From: Butyrivibrio sp.
GTDB taxonomy: Bacteria > Bacillota_A > Clostridia > Lachnospirales > Lachnospiraceae
Assembly (NCBI GenBank): GCA_024690635.1
Contig: JAILOW010000046.1
Location: 1-64,000 of the forward strand
Direction: 5' to 3'
Length of the DNA stretch: 64,000 nt
Shown here: in pieces, positions 19,051 through 27,527 of the stretch
Position numbering within the stretch: position 1 is the first letter of the stretch
Layout: each line of letters begins with the position of its first letter
Position numbers and translations under genes: made by a program
Notes under the pieces: generated by a model
What the model was told of the DNA's origin: nothing
Databases searched by the model: none
What the model saw: only the letters and a program-made list of their open reading frames with translations

Positions 19051-19773
19051 ATGTACACATTCGATTCCCGGATCCGCTACAGTGAAGTTGACAAAGAGGC
19101 AGAGCTTACCTTAGAGTCTCTGATCGACTATTTTCAGGACTGTTCAACTTTTCAAACTCAGGACGGAACCGCTTCCATGGAGTACCTTAGAGAGCAGAAC
19201 ATTGCCTGGGTGCTTTCATCTTGGCAGATAGAGATCGCCAGATATCCAAAGCTCTGCGAATACGTAACTACGGGAACAATACCATATGAGCTGAAAGGAT
19301 TCTTTGGCCTAAGAAATTTCTTTATGGATACAAAGGATGGAGAGAGACTTGCTGTTGCCAATTCCGTGTGGACGCTTTTTGATTTTGAAAAAGGAGTCCC
19401 TTCCAGAGTTACTCCTGAGATAGCAAAGGCTTATCCACTTGAATCAAAACTTGACATGAACTATGCTGATAGAAAAATAGCTCTTCCAAAGGATGTGGCC
19501 GGAAGAACATGTGAGGAGATAATTGTTCGTTCTCACCATCTTGATACCAACAATCACGTAAACAACGGACAATACATCAGACTGGCAACGGAGTGTCTTC
19601 CTGACAAGGAGATGAAGGTAAGGTCTCTGAGGGCTGAGTACAAAAAGCAGGCGCTTTTGGGAGACGTTTTGTACCCGATAGTATATGAAACCGAAAAAGG
19701 CGGACAGAAGGCTTACATCATAAGCCTTAACGATGAAAAAGGAAGTCCTGTCTGCATCGTTGAACTTATTTGA
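19051..19773 (+). CDS. Acyl-ACP thioesterase
   Basis: A 240-residue double hot-dog protein of the bacterial acyl-ACP thioesterase family (PF01643-like), hydrolysing acyl-ACP to free fatty acids. It shows RIRYSEVDKEAELTLESLIDYFQDCS in the first fold and the catalytic-region RSHHLDTNNHVNNGQYIRLA (Asn/His) in the second. The ATG at 19051 follows AGGAGG; the upstream TTG is not needed. It is followed closely by the CvfB-like gene. Confidence 0.9.
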   Translation: MYTFDSRIRYSEVDKEAELTLESLIDYFQDCSTFQTQDGTASMEYLREQNIAWVLSSWQIEIARYPKLCEYVTTGTIPYELKGFFGLRNFFMDTKDGERLAVANSVWTLFDFEKGVPSRVTPEIAKAYPLESKLDMNYADRKIALPKDVAGRTCEEIIVRSHHLDTNNHVNNGQYIRLATECLPDKEMKVRSLRAEYKKQALLGDVLYPIVYETEKGGQKAYIISLNDEKGSPVCIVELI

Positions 19774-19783
19774 AAGGAAATAC

Positions 19784-20617
19784 ATGATTAAATTAGGAGA
19801 AAAACAGACGCTGACCGTCATAAAGAAAGTTGATTTCGGCGTGTATCTTGCTGAGGATATGGGAAATGAAGAGAAGGTTCTTTTGCCCAAAAAGCAGGTA
19901 CCGGCGGATGCAGATCTTGGCTCAAAGATAGAGGTCTTTATCTACAAGGATTCCGATGACAGGCTCATCGCCACAACATCTGAACCCAGAATAATGCTGG
20001 GGGACGTAAGACTTTTGAAGGTAAAGGATGTTGGCAAGATCGGCGCTTTTATGGACTGGGGCCTTGAAAAAGACCTGCTCCTTCCATTCAGGGAACAGAC
20101 TAAAAAGGTCAGAAAGGGCGAGGATGTTCTCTGCGCTCTTTACATCGACAAGAGCTCGCGTCTTTGCGTTACCATGAACGTTTATCAGTACCTTAGGACT
20201 GACAGCCCTTACAAAAAGGATGACAGAGTAACAGGTATCGTTTATGAAAAGAGTGATAATTTCGGAGTGTTTGTTGCGGTTGATGACATCTATTCCGGAC
20301 TTATTCCCAAAAAGGAAGTTTACGGAAATATAGAGATCGGAGATACAGTCACAGCAAGAGTTTCCTCAGTTAAGGAGGACGGCAAGCTTGACCTTAGCAT
20401 CCGTGAAAAGGCGTATCTTCAGATAAACACAGATTCCGATGTGATACTTAAAAAGCTGGAGGAGTGCGGTGGAAAGCTTCCCTTTAACGACAAGGCATCT
20501 CCCGAGGTTATCAGAAACAACATCGGCATGAGCAAGAATGAGTTTAAGAGAGCAGTGGGACATCTTCTGAAGGAAGGACTCATTGAGATAGGACCCGATT
20601 CAATTACCCGTAAATAA
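19784..20617 (+). CDS. CvfB/YitL-like S1-domain RNA-binding protein
   Basis: A 277-residue protein with tandem S1-like OB folds: an N-terminal degenerate one, one at GDVRLLKVKDVGKIGAFMDWG, and one at VTGIVYEKSDNFGVFVAV with SGLIPKKEV. The C-terminal winged-helix is NIGMSKNEFKRAVGHLLKEGLI. This matches Staphylococcus CvfB, an RNA-binding virulence regulator; the role in this organism is unknown. The ATG follows AAAGGAA. Confidence 0.88.
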   Translation: MIKLGEKQTLTVIKKVDFGVYLAEDMGNEEKVLLPKKQVPADADLGSKIEVFIYKDSDDRLIATTSEPRIMLGDVRLLKVKDVGKIGAFMDWGLEKDLLLPFREQTKKVRKGEDVLCALYIDKSSRLCVTMNVYQYLRTDSPYKKDDRVTGIVYEKSDNFGVFVAVDDIYSGLIPKKEVYGNIEIGDTVTARVSSVKEDGKLDLSIREKAYLQINTDSDVILKKLEECGGKLPFNDKASPEVIRNNIGMSKNEFKRAVGHLLKEGLIEIGPDSITRK

Positions 20618-20632
20618 AGGAAGATCAGTGTT

Positions 20633-21559
20633 ATGGATTACAAAAGAGCCAACAGAGCTTTTTTATACAGTACGATATCTACCCTGGCTTTTGTGCTTTT
20701 ATTTTCTCTCTGGCAGGCCACCAGCGGCAGAACCATCTCTGTTGTGATGAACAACTTCTTAAGCGAGATGGTGGTTTTGGTGCCGGTTATTGCCACGGTT
20801 CTTTATGCGGGAGAAAAGCTGTCTGTGGTGATCCCGTTAAAAAGGATAAAGATATCTTCGGTGCTTATGACTGTTTTGTACGTACTTTGTCTTTACCCTC
20901 TGATCACACTGGTAAATGCAGTATCCATGCTCTTTGTGGACAATGAGATTGCCGGAATGGTTGGTGATATAACTGCAGAGCCCATGTGGCTGATGCTTTT
21001 ATCCATCGGCATCTTCGGACCTTTCGTAGAGGAGATCATTTTCAGGGGAGTCATTCTCCAGAGCTTTCAGAGAACAGGCAGGATCATCGGTTCAATGATC
21101 ATATCCTCCCTGATGTTTGGAATGATGCACATGAACTTCAACCAGTTTGCCTACGGCGCTGTTATGGGCTTTATGCTGTCGCTTCTGGTGGAGGCAACGG
21201 GAAGTGTTATTTCTTCGTTTATTGCTCACGGTATTTTCAATTCCATTGAAGTGATACTTATGTATGCTGCCTCGGACACCATTGAAAATGCTGAGGAGAT
21301 ACTGGGAGAACTTGGATATAAAAACACAGTACTTTTATCCATCGGAATTTATTTTGTTCTTGCGGTGATCTTCACAGCACTGGCTCTTTGCGTGGTCTAC
21401 AGGATATCCGATCTGGAGGGAAGAAAAGAGTTCTTTTCTTCGATTCCAAGATGCAAAAAGCAGGGCTACAAGCTTATTACATTTTCATGGATACTTGCAA
21501 CGGTGCTGTCTTTTGCATACATGACCTGGATTACAGTGATGCTGAAGATCCTTTCCTGA
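20633..21559 (+). CDS. CPBP family intramembrane metalloprotease
   Basis: A 308-residue protein with about eight membrane segments. The CPBP/Abi signature is clear: PFVEEIIFRGVI (motif EExxxR), MFGMMHMNFNQF (histidine motif) and the later SSFIAHGIFNS. Such proteins are relatives of CAAX prenyl proteases; substrates in bacteria are mostly unknown, and some protect against bacteriocins. It ends the transcription unit at a bidirectional terminator. Confidence 0.88.
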   Translation: MDYKRANRAFLYSTISTLAFVLLFSLWQATSGRTISVVMNNFLSEMVVLVPVIATVLYAGEKLSVVIPLKRIKISSVLMTVLYVLCLYPLITLVNAVSMLFVDNEIAGMVGDITAEPMWLMLLSIGIFGPFVEEIIFRGVILQSFQRTGRIIGSMIISSLMFGMMHMNFNQFAYGAVMGFMLSLLVEATGSVISSFIAHGIFNSIEVILMYAASDTIENAEEILGELGYKNTVLLSIGIYFVLAVIFTALALCVVYRISDLEGRKEFFSSIPRCKKQGYKLITFSWILATVLSFAYMTWITVMLKILS

Positions 21560-21584
21560 CAGATTTTTACTAAAGATAATGCAA

Positions 21585-21614
21585 AACCCGCCGCAGTTAA
21601 GCGACGGGTTTTTT
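21585..21614. terminator. Bidirectional terminator between CPBP and yjfB-like genes
   Basis: AACCCG-C-CGC pairs with GCG-A-CGGGTT (6-nt loop). T-runs follow on the + strand and A-runs precede it, so it can end both converging genes. Confidence 0.85.
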
Positions 21615-21624
21615 CATGGCTTTT

Positions 21625-21813
21625 TCAGATCCTGAGATCGATATTGCCTCCGATTTCCGGATTTACCGACAGCTCCATGGAAGCATCCATGGATGCAACA
21701 AGTGCTTCGCCGGTGCTCTCCATGTTATCAAGACTCTTTGACAACATGGCTACTCCGAAATCGTTCAGGAGGCGGCTCTGAGACAAGGCCATTGATAAAG
21801 CAGGAATATCCAT
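21625..21813 (-). CDS. YjfB-like putative motility protein
   Basis: A 62-residue protein MDIPALSMALSQSRL... with the YjfB family pattern of a small helical N-terminus and a short Asp/Met-containing C-terminus (NIDLRI). The B. subtilis member is a sigma-D regulated gene of unknown function. The ATG at 21813 follows AAGGAGGT at the right spacing. A sigma-D-like -10 box lies upstream. Confidence 0.75.
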   Translation of the reverse strand: MDIPALSMALSQSRLLNDFGVAMLSKSLDNMESTGEALVASMDASMELSVNPEIGGNIDLRI

Positions 21814-21857
21814 AGGCACCTCCTTGTGAAAATAGATAATACTTTATCCTATCTTGT

Positions 21858-21884
21858 ATATCGGCCTTCCGGCTTAATATGATA
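21858..21884 (-). promoter_or_regulatory. Candidate sigma-D (sigma-28) promoter of the yjfB-like gene
   Basis: On the minus strand GCCGATAT (21865-21858) matches the B. subtilis sigma-D -10 consensus in all eight bases. Fifteen bases upstream the -35 position reads TATC, only a partial match to TAAA. It lies about 37 bases from the yjfB-like start. Confidence 0.5.
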
Positions 21885-21957
21885 ATGTTTTTTGAGAGCA
21901 TAAATGTGGGCAAAAATCAATAGCTGTTTTTGGTACTTTTTGCTAGCAATTTTTAAA

Positions 21958-22004
21958 AAATATACAAAAAATGACAGGTTGATTATAGATGTTTTTGTAT
22001 ATTT
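21958..22004. repeat. 13-bp inverted repeat upstream of the PucR-type regulator gene
   Basis: AAATATACAAAAA (21958-21970) is the exact reverse complement of TTTTTGTATATTT (21992-22004), 21-nt spacer, in the 250-base gap between the divergent yjfB-like and regulator genes. The half-site centres are 34 bp apart, about three helical turns, which suits a dimeric regulator. The rest of the gap is AT-rich, with the sigma-D-like site on the other strand. Confidence 0.6.
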
Positions 22005-22044
22005 GTATTAAAATATAAAACGGTAGGGGTTACAGAAGGTTATT

Positions 22045-22062
22045 CGTGCCTTAAACGGCACG
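22045..22062 (+). promoter_or_regulatory. Leader hairpin before the PucR-type regulator
   Basis: CGTGCC (22045-22050) pairs with GGCACG (22057-22062). It ends 14 bases before the start codon, right next to the GGGAAAGAG ribosome-binding region, so it could affect initiation. Confidence 0.45.
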
Positions 22063-22076
22063 GGAAAGAGTGCTAA

Positions 22077-23159
22077 ATGATTTCTAATCAGATATTACAA
22101 AACACAATCGACGGACTTAAGAACATAGCACATGTTGACTTGTACGTTCTTGATGTGGACGGCAAGGAAGTGGCTGCCACAGCGGCAGATTCTCTTAGTG
22201 TATCTTCCGTGGCTAGGGATTTCGTTGAGTCACCTGCGGATTCTCAGGAGATACAGGGGTACCAGTATTTCAAGATCTATGACGAACAGCAGCTGGAGTA
22301 TATTCTTATCTGCACCGGCAGTGGCGACAATACCTACATGCTGGGCAAGATGATCGCGTATCAGATCCAGAGTCTTTTGGTTGCTTACAAGGAGCGTTTT
22401 GACAAGGATAACTTTATCAAAAACCTGCTGCTGGACAACCTCCTTCTGGTTGATATATACAGCAGGGCCAAAAAGCTTCACATCCAGAGCGATGTAAAGA
22501 GAGTGGCCATGATAATCGAGGCTGAGAACAGCAGGGAGAATAATGCCCTTGAAACTGTAAGGAGCTGTATCGGCAACGGAACTGATTTTGTCACAGAGGT
22601 TGACGAGGACAATGTCATTGTCGTAAAGGACGTAAGTGACATGCCCAAGACTTCGGATATTGCAAGAGCTGCAGAGGAACTGTCACAGAGTCTTGAAAAA
22701 GAGGGACTCAAGGGAGCACGCATTGCTTACGGTACCGTTGTGGGCGAGATCAAGGAAGTGAGCCGTTCTTATAAAGAGGCCAAGATGGCACTTGATGTTG
22801 GCAAGATCTTTTTTGACGAAAGAAAGGTCATCTGCTACAGCGAGCTTGGCATCGGAAGACTCATCTACCAGCTTCCCATTCCTCTTTGCAAGATGTTCAT
22901 AAAGGAGATATTCGGCGGCAGAAATCCCGATGAGTTCGATCAGGAGACTCTTGCCACCATAGACAAGTTCTTTGAGAACTCTCTGAATGTTTCCGAGACA
23001 TCCAGACAGCTGTTCATTCACAGAAATACACTGGTGTACCGACTTGATAAGCTCCAAAAGAGCACAGGTCTTGACCTCAGGGTTTTTGATGATGCCATTA
23101 CTTTTAAAATTGCACTTATGGTTGTAAGATATATGAAGTATATGGAGAGATTCACCTGA
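22077..23159 (+). CDS. PucR/CdaR-type transcriptional regulator
   Basis: A 360-residue regulator. The N-terminal ~130 residues resemble the sugar-diacid recognition domain (ISNQILQNTIDGLKNIAHVDLYVLD). A middle GGDEF-like degenerate domain includes RIAYGTVVGEIKEVSRSYKEAKMAL. The C-terminal PucR helix-turn-helix is NVSETSRQLFIHRNTLVYRLDKLQKSTGLDLR. This is the sugar-diacid/PucR family, unrelated to the YbbR protein also called CdaR at 43657. The ligand is unknown. It precedes ftsE in the same direction by 60 bases, so it might control the ftsEX operon. Confidence 0.85.
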   Translation: MISNQILQNTIDGLKNIAHVDLYVLDVDGKEVAATAADSLSVSSVARDFVESPADSQEIQGYQYFKIYDEQQLEYILICTGSGDNTYMLGKMIAYQIQSLLVAYKERFDKDNFIKNLLLDNLLLVDIYSRAKKLHIQSDVKRVAMIIEAENSRENNALETVRSCIGNGTDFVTEVDEDNVIVVKDVSDMPKTSDIARAAEELSQSLEKEGLKGARIAYGTVVGEIKEVSRSYKEAKMALDVGKIFFDERKVICYSELGIGRLIYQLPIPLCKMFIKEIFGGRNPDEFDQETLATIDKFFENSLNVSETSRQLFIHRNTLVYRLDKLQKSTGLDLRVFDDAITFKIALMVVRYMKYMERFT

Positions 23160-23219
23160 TAACGGGGAAACAGGCAGGGCCATATCGGTTATACATTTTG
23201 GTATGAAAAGGAAAGTTTT

Positions 23220-23960
23220 ATGGAGAGAGCGTACAGAAAAAGAAGATCAAACAGGCAGATACCCAGCGATGAGATCATCACACTTGAAAATGTGACCAAG
23301 TCTTATTCAACGGGTGCGCCTGCCTTAAACGGAGTCACCCTTCATATAAAGAGGGGTGAATTTGTTTTTATAGTTGGAGACAGCGGATCAGGTAAGTCCA
23401 CACTTATCAAGCTCCTTTTGAGAGAACTTGTTCCCACGGACGGTGAGATCACAGTCCTTGGCTACAACCTCAGAAGGATCAAGCACAGCAAGATCCCCAA
23501 GTTCAGGAGAAATCTGGGAATCGTATTCCAGGATTTCAGACTTCTCAAGGACAGAAATGTATACGAGAACGTTGCATTTGCACAGAGAATAGTACAGATC
23601 CCTTCCAGAGAGATAAAGAGAAACGTGCCTTCTATTCTGGCTACAGTCAATCTGGCAGGAAAATACAAGAACAAGATCAATCAGCTTTCCGGCGGTGAGC
23701 AGCAGAGAGTTGCTCTTGCAAGAGCGCTGGTGAATAAGCCTGCCATTCTTTTGGCGGACGAGCCTACCGGAAATCTTGATCCCAACAATTCCTGGGAGAT
23801 CATGAAACTCATGGAGCAGATAAACGAAAATGGGACAACGGTCATTGTGGTAACCCACAACAGAGAGATCGTTAATGCCATGAAAAAGCGAGTTATCACC
23901 ATGAAAAAAGGCGTCATCATAGAGGACGAGGAAGAGGGTATGTACATCGATGAGGATTAG
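23220..23960 (+). CDS. ftsE: Cell division ABC transporter ATP-binding protein FtsE
   Basis: A 246-residue ATPase with Walker A GDSGSGKS (residues 53-60), signature LSGGEQQR, Walker B ILLADEPTGNLD and the H-loop VTHN. The FtsE-specific RRNLGIVFQDFRLL is present. With FtsX it transmits division signals to periplasmic hydrolases. About 19 extra basic residues (RAYRKRRSNRQ) precede the normal start region; the ATG has AAAGGAAAG upstream, so the extension seems real. It overlaps ftsX by 11 bases. Confidence 0.95.
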   Translation: MERAYRKRRSNRQIPSDEIITLENVTKSYSTGAPALNGVTLHIKRGEFVFIVGDSGSGKSTLIKLLLRELVPTDGEITVLGYNLRRIKHSKIPKFRRNLGIVFQDFRLLKDRNVYENVAFAQRIVQIPSREIKRNVPSILATVNLAGKYKNKINQLSGGEQQRVALARALVNKPAILLADEPTGNLDPNNSWEIMKLMEQINENGTTVIVVTHNREIVNAMKKRVITMKKGVIIEDEEEGMYIDED

Positions 23961-24846
23961 TAGTTTCTTTTATACCATCGGACAGGGATTCAAGAATTTA
24001 GGCAGAAACAAGTGGTACACTCTGGCATCTATTGCCACCATCAGTGCCTGCCTGTTTCTGTTCGGACTTTTTTACTCCATCATAACCAATTTCGAAAACG
24101 TGGTAAAAACAGCCGAGGAAGGCGTATCCGTTACTGTTTTCTTTAATGAGGGAACAAGTGAGGACGAGATTCTGGTTGTAAAGAGCGATCTGGAGCAGAG
24201 ACCTGAGGTCAGAGAGATCACCTATGTATCTGCAGATGAAGCTTGGGAAGGCTTCAAGGAGGAGTACCTTGGAGAGTATGCAGACGGCTTCACAGAGAAC
24301 CCTCTTGCAGATTCAGCCAACCTTCAGATCTATCTCAATGACGTTTCAATGCAGCCTGCGCTTGTTACATACATCGAGTCCATCAATGTGGTAAGGGAGG
24401 TAAACAGATCCGAAGTTACCGCCACCACACTCAGTGGACTGAACCTTTTGATAGCATACATTTCAGCAGGTATCATCGTGATACTTCTTCTGGTTTCCGT
24501 ATTCCTTATCAGCAACACGGTTACCATGGGTATCGCAGTCAGAAAAGACGAGATCAATATCATGAAATACATCGGAGCTACGGATTTCTTTGTAAGGGCG
24601 CCTTTCGTCGTTGAGGGTATCCTTATCGGAATTATCGGCTCTGCTATTCCTTTGGTTATCATCTACTTTGTATATACCAAGGTTATCGCATATGTGGCAG
24701 CCAAGTTTACAATGCTCACATCTCTTCTGAATTTCCTTCCGGTAGGAACTGTTTATAACAAGCTGATTCCTATTTCACTCCTTATCGGAATCGGCATCGG
24801 ATTTTTCGGAAGTTTCATAACCGTAAGGAAGCATCTTCACGTTTAA
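23950..24846 (+). CDS. ftsX: Cell division protein FtsX
   Basis: A 298-residue membrane protein with a first helix (about residues 23-44), an extracellular domain (VTVFFNEGTSEDEI... to NRSEVTATTLSG), and three further helices with the FtsX signature NTVTMGIAVRKDEINIMKYIGAT. It partners FtsE to activate peptidoglycan hydrolases; the gene directly after encodes a likely target. Confidence 0.95.
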   Translation: MRISSFFYTIGQGFKNLGRNKWYTLASIATISACLFLFGLFYSIITNFENVVKTAEEGVSVTVFFNEGTSEDEILVVKSDLEQRPEVREITYVSADEAWEGFKEEYLGEYADGFTENPLADSANLQIYLNDVSMQPALVTYIESINVVREVNRSEVTATTLSGLNLLIAYISAGIIVILLLVSVFLISNTVTMGIAVRKDEINIMKYIGATDFFVRAPFVVEGILIGIIGSAIPLVIIYFVYTKVIAYVAAKFTMLTSLLNFLPVGTVYNKLIPISLLIGIGIGFFGSFITVRKHLHV

Positions 24847-24875
24847 AAAAGCTATAAAAAGGACAGTTACCCAAG

Positions 24876-26099
24876 TTGATCTTTTCCGGAAAAAACAGAT
24901 TAAAAAGAATAACAGGTCTTTTCCTGTGTGTGATTCTGTGTGTTCTTACAGTCCCTTCCACGGGCTTTGAGAGCAGTGCGAAAGTTACTGCAGAGAGCAT
25001 AAAGCAAAAAGAGGCACAGATAGAGCAGCAGAAAAAGGAGCGCGAAAGTCTCAAGAGCGCCAAGACAGATCTTGAAAAGATCAAGAAGGAGCTTGAGACC
25101 AGTAAGTCCAACCTCAACAAATATATAAAAGAGCTGGATGATGAGCTTTCCACTATTCAGGAAAGGATCGCCCAGCTTGAGGAAGAGATCACAAAAAAAG
25201 AAGAGCAGATCGAAGAGACCACAAGAGAACTTGAGGAAGCTGAGGCTATTCAGCAGGCTCAGTATGAGGCCATGAAAAAGCGAATCAAGTTCATGTATGA
25301 GAAGGGTGATATCATGTATATGGAACTTCTCTTGGAATCCGGCTCTTTTGCTGATATGCTCAACAAAGCGGAATATATCGAGATGTTGTCTGGTTATGAC
25401 AGACAGAAGCTCAATGAATATATAGCAACCACCGAACTCATCAGAATTACCAAGGAAACACTGGAAGAGGAAAAGCAGACTCTTGATGAGGCCAAGGCGG
25501 CCAAAAAGGCAGAAGAGGACAATGTGGAATCCCTTCTTGTGGAAAAAGACAAAGAGCTGAAATCGGTGCAATCTGATATTTCAAACAAGGAAGCTGCCAT
25601 TGCGGCTTATGACGCTGAGATCAAGGCGGAGAACGCAGCTATCGCGGCTCTTGAAAAAGAGGTTGCTGCGGATAAGGCAGCTCTGTACAGCAGATATACC
25701 TATGACGGAGGAATGTTTACCTGGCCTTGTCCAAGTTACACCAGGATCTCCGACAATTACGGTATGAGAATGCATCCCACTTTGGGAGTTGAAAAGATGC
25801 ATAACGGAATAGACCTTGCAGCGCCCGGCGGATCATCCATTCTGGCTGCCTATAACGGCACTGTTGTTGCTGCGGCCTACGAAGGATCCATGGGCAATTA
25901 CGTGATGATAAATCACGGAGCAGGTCTTTATACCATATACATGCATTGTTCGGCTCTTTATGTGTCCAAGGGACAGGATGTTACTGCAGGCACCAAGATA
26001 GCTGCGGTAGGATCCACCGGAAGATCTACGGGCAACCATCTGCACTTTGGAGTAAGACTTAACGGAGCTTATGTAAGTCCCTGGAATTATCTCAAATAA
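24876..26099 (+). CDS. PcsB/EnvC-like coiled-coil peptidoglycan hydrolase (M23 domain)
   Basis: A 407-residue secreted protein. A signal peptide (about residues 8-32) is followed by a long coiled coil (about 40-270) rich in Glu/Lys/Gln. The C-terminal LytM/M23 domain has the zinc motif HNGIDLAAP and the catalytic HLHFGVRL. This layout matches EnvC and CwlO-type hydrolases activated through FtsEX. The TTG start at 24876 keeps the whole signal peptide; AAAAGGA lies 12 bases upstream, rather far. It lies 29 bases after ftsX. Confidence 0.9.
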   Translation: MIFSGKNRLKRITGLFLCVILCVLTVPSTGFESSAKVTAESIKQKEAQIEQQKKERESLKSAKTDLEKIKKELETSKSNLNKYIKELDDELSTIQERIAQLEEEITKKEEQIEETTRELEEAEAIQQAQYEAMKKRIKFMYEKGDIMYMELLLESGSFADMLNKAEYIEMLSGYDRQKLNEYIATTELIRITKETLEEEKQTLDEAKAAKKAEEDNVESLLVEKDKELKSVQSDISNKEAAIAAYDAEIKAENAAIAALEKEVAADKAALYSRYTYDGGMFTWPCPSYTRISDNYGMRMHPTLGVEKMHNGIDLAAPGGSSILAAYNGTVVAAAYEGSMGNYVMINHGAGLYTIYMHCSALYVSKGQDVTAGTKIAAVGSTGRSTGNHLHFGVRLNGAYVSPWNYLK

Positions 26100-26123
26100 A
26101 AGAGAAATCATTTAGGAGCAGTG

Positions 26124-27413
26124 ATGTTGGATTTTAATCAGGAATATGAATATATGAGGCAAAAGCAGGAAAAAAGCAGGCTCGCAAGGCGCTTTATAAG
26201 CGGTATCTTAGTGGGCTGCTTTGTTGCTTTATTTATCTTTTTCGGAGTATATGTCTTTTCCGGAATAAGAATGGGAAAGCCTGCAGGGCCGGCTCTTACA
26301 GAAAAGACCGGAGAGTCGGAACAGGAGACGGATGACCTCTTAAATGATACGACTATCTCCAAGATCAATTCTCTTGAGGATGTTATAGATACATATTATT
26401 ACAAGGATGATGTTTCCAAGGATGCGGAAGCGGACGGATTATACAAGGGTCTCATGGAATCTCTGGGAGATCCCTATTCCGTTTACTACACTGCAGAAGA
26501 GCTTGATCAGCTCATGAGCGACACACAGGGTATTTACTACGGTATCGGTGCTTATGTCAGCATCGATACGGATATGAACCTTCCAAGAATATCAGGTGTT
26601 ATTCCCGGAACCCCTGCAGAAGAAGCAGATCTGGCTATTGACGATATCATTTACCAGGTTGACGGAAACCCAACAGAGGGACTTGAACTTGACAAGGTTG
26701 TTTCGATGATAAAGGGTGAGGAGGGTACCAAGGTACACCTGACACTTCTTAGAGGCAGCAAAAGACAGGAAGTAAACGTGGACGTGGAAAGAAGAGCCGT
26801 AGAGGTTCCCACGGTTACCACTAAAACTCTTGATAACAATATCGGATATCTTCAGATCACTGAATTTGATGATGTTACGCCGGATCAGTTCACTGAGGGC
26901 ATGGCGGAGCTTAGGGAAAACGGGATGAAAGGTCTTATCATAGACCTTAGGAGTAATCCCGGAGGAAGCCTTGCAGCGGTGTGCGACATAGCAAGGCAGC
27001 TCCTTCCCAAGGGTGATATCGTATATACCATCGACAGGGAAGGCAACCGTGAGGACTACAAGTGCGACGGCAAGCATCAGATCGATATCCCCGTGGTTGT
27101 CCTGGTAAATCAGTACTCAGCCAGTGCTTCCGAGATCCTGGCAGGAGCCATAAAGGATTACGAGGTTGGACAGCTGGTGGGCACCAAGACTTACGGCAAG
27201 GGAATCGTTCAGCGTATCTTTGATCTCAAGGACGGAACTGCAGTTAAGCTCACTGTCAGCAACTACTACACACCTAAGGGCAATGACATTCACGGAATCG
27301 GTATCGAGCCTGATGTAAAGGTGGAATTTGATTCAGATGCCTACGCTGAAGACAAGTCAGACAATCAGCTTGATAAAGCGGTTGAGATCATGAACAAGCT
27401 TATTGACAATTAA
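26124..27413 (+). CDS. C-terminal processing protease CtpA (S41 family)
   Basis: A 429-residue protease: one N-terminal membrane anchor (about residues 22-46), a PDZ domain (YYGIGAYVSIDTD to RQEVNVDVER), and the S41 core with the catalytic serine in QYSASASEILAGAI and lysine in TKTYGKGIVQ. The GIGIEPDV end is typical. ATG 26124 is preferred to GTG 26121 because of spacing from AGGAG. In the ftsEX-hydrolase operon it may process wall hydrolases; that is inference. Confidence 0.93.
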   Translation: MLDFNQEYEYMRQKQEKSRLARRFISGILVGCFVALFIFFGVYVFSGIRMGKPAGPALTEKTGESEQETDDLLNDTTISKINSLEDVIDTYYYKDDVSKDAEADGLYKGLMESLGDPYSVYYTAEELDQLMSDTQGIYYGIGAYVSIDTDMNLPRISGVIPGTPAEEADLAIDDIIYQVDGNPTEGLELDKVVSMIKGEEGTKVHLTLLRGSKRQEVNVDVERRAVEVPTVTTKTLDNNIGYLQITEFDDVTPDQFTEGMAELRENGMKGLIIDLRSNPGGSLAAVCDIARQLLPKGDIVYTIDREGNREDYKCDGKHQIDIPVVVLVNQYSASASEILAGAIKDYEVGQLVGTKTYGKGIVQRIFDLKDGTAVKLTVSNYYTPKGNDIHGIGIEPDVKVEFDSDAYAEDKSDNQLDKAVEIMNKLIDN

Positions 27414-27434
27414 ATCGTATGATAGTAATATTGG

Positions 27435-27467
27435 GAACGTGCTACGGTCTGTGGCACGTTCTTTTTT
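27435..27467 (+). terminator. Terminator after ctpA
   Basis: GAACGTGC (27435-27442) pairs with GCACGTTC (27454-27461) and six T follow. Confidence 0.9.
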
Positions 27468-27527
27468 ATTTCACGTCCGTTTCGGACAGGAATTCATTTT
27501 TTAGTATTTTGTTTTTGGAGAGTACGT

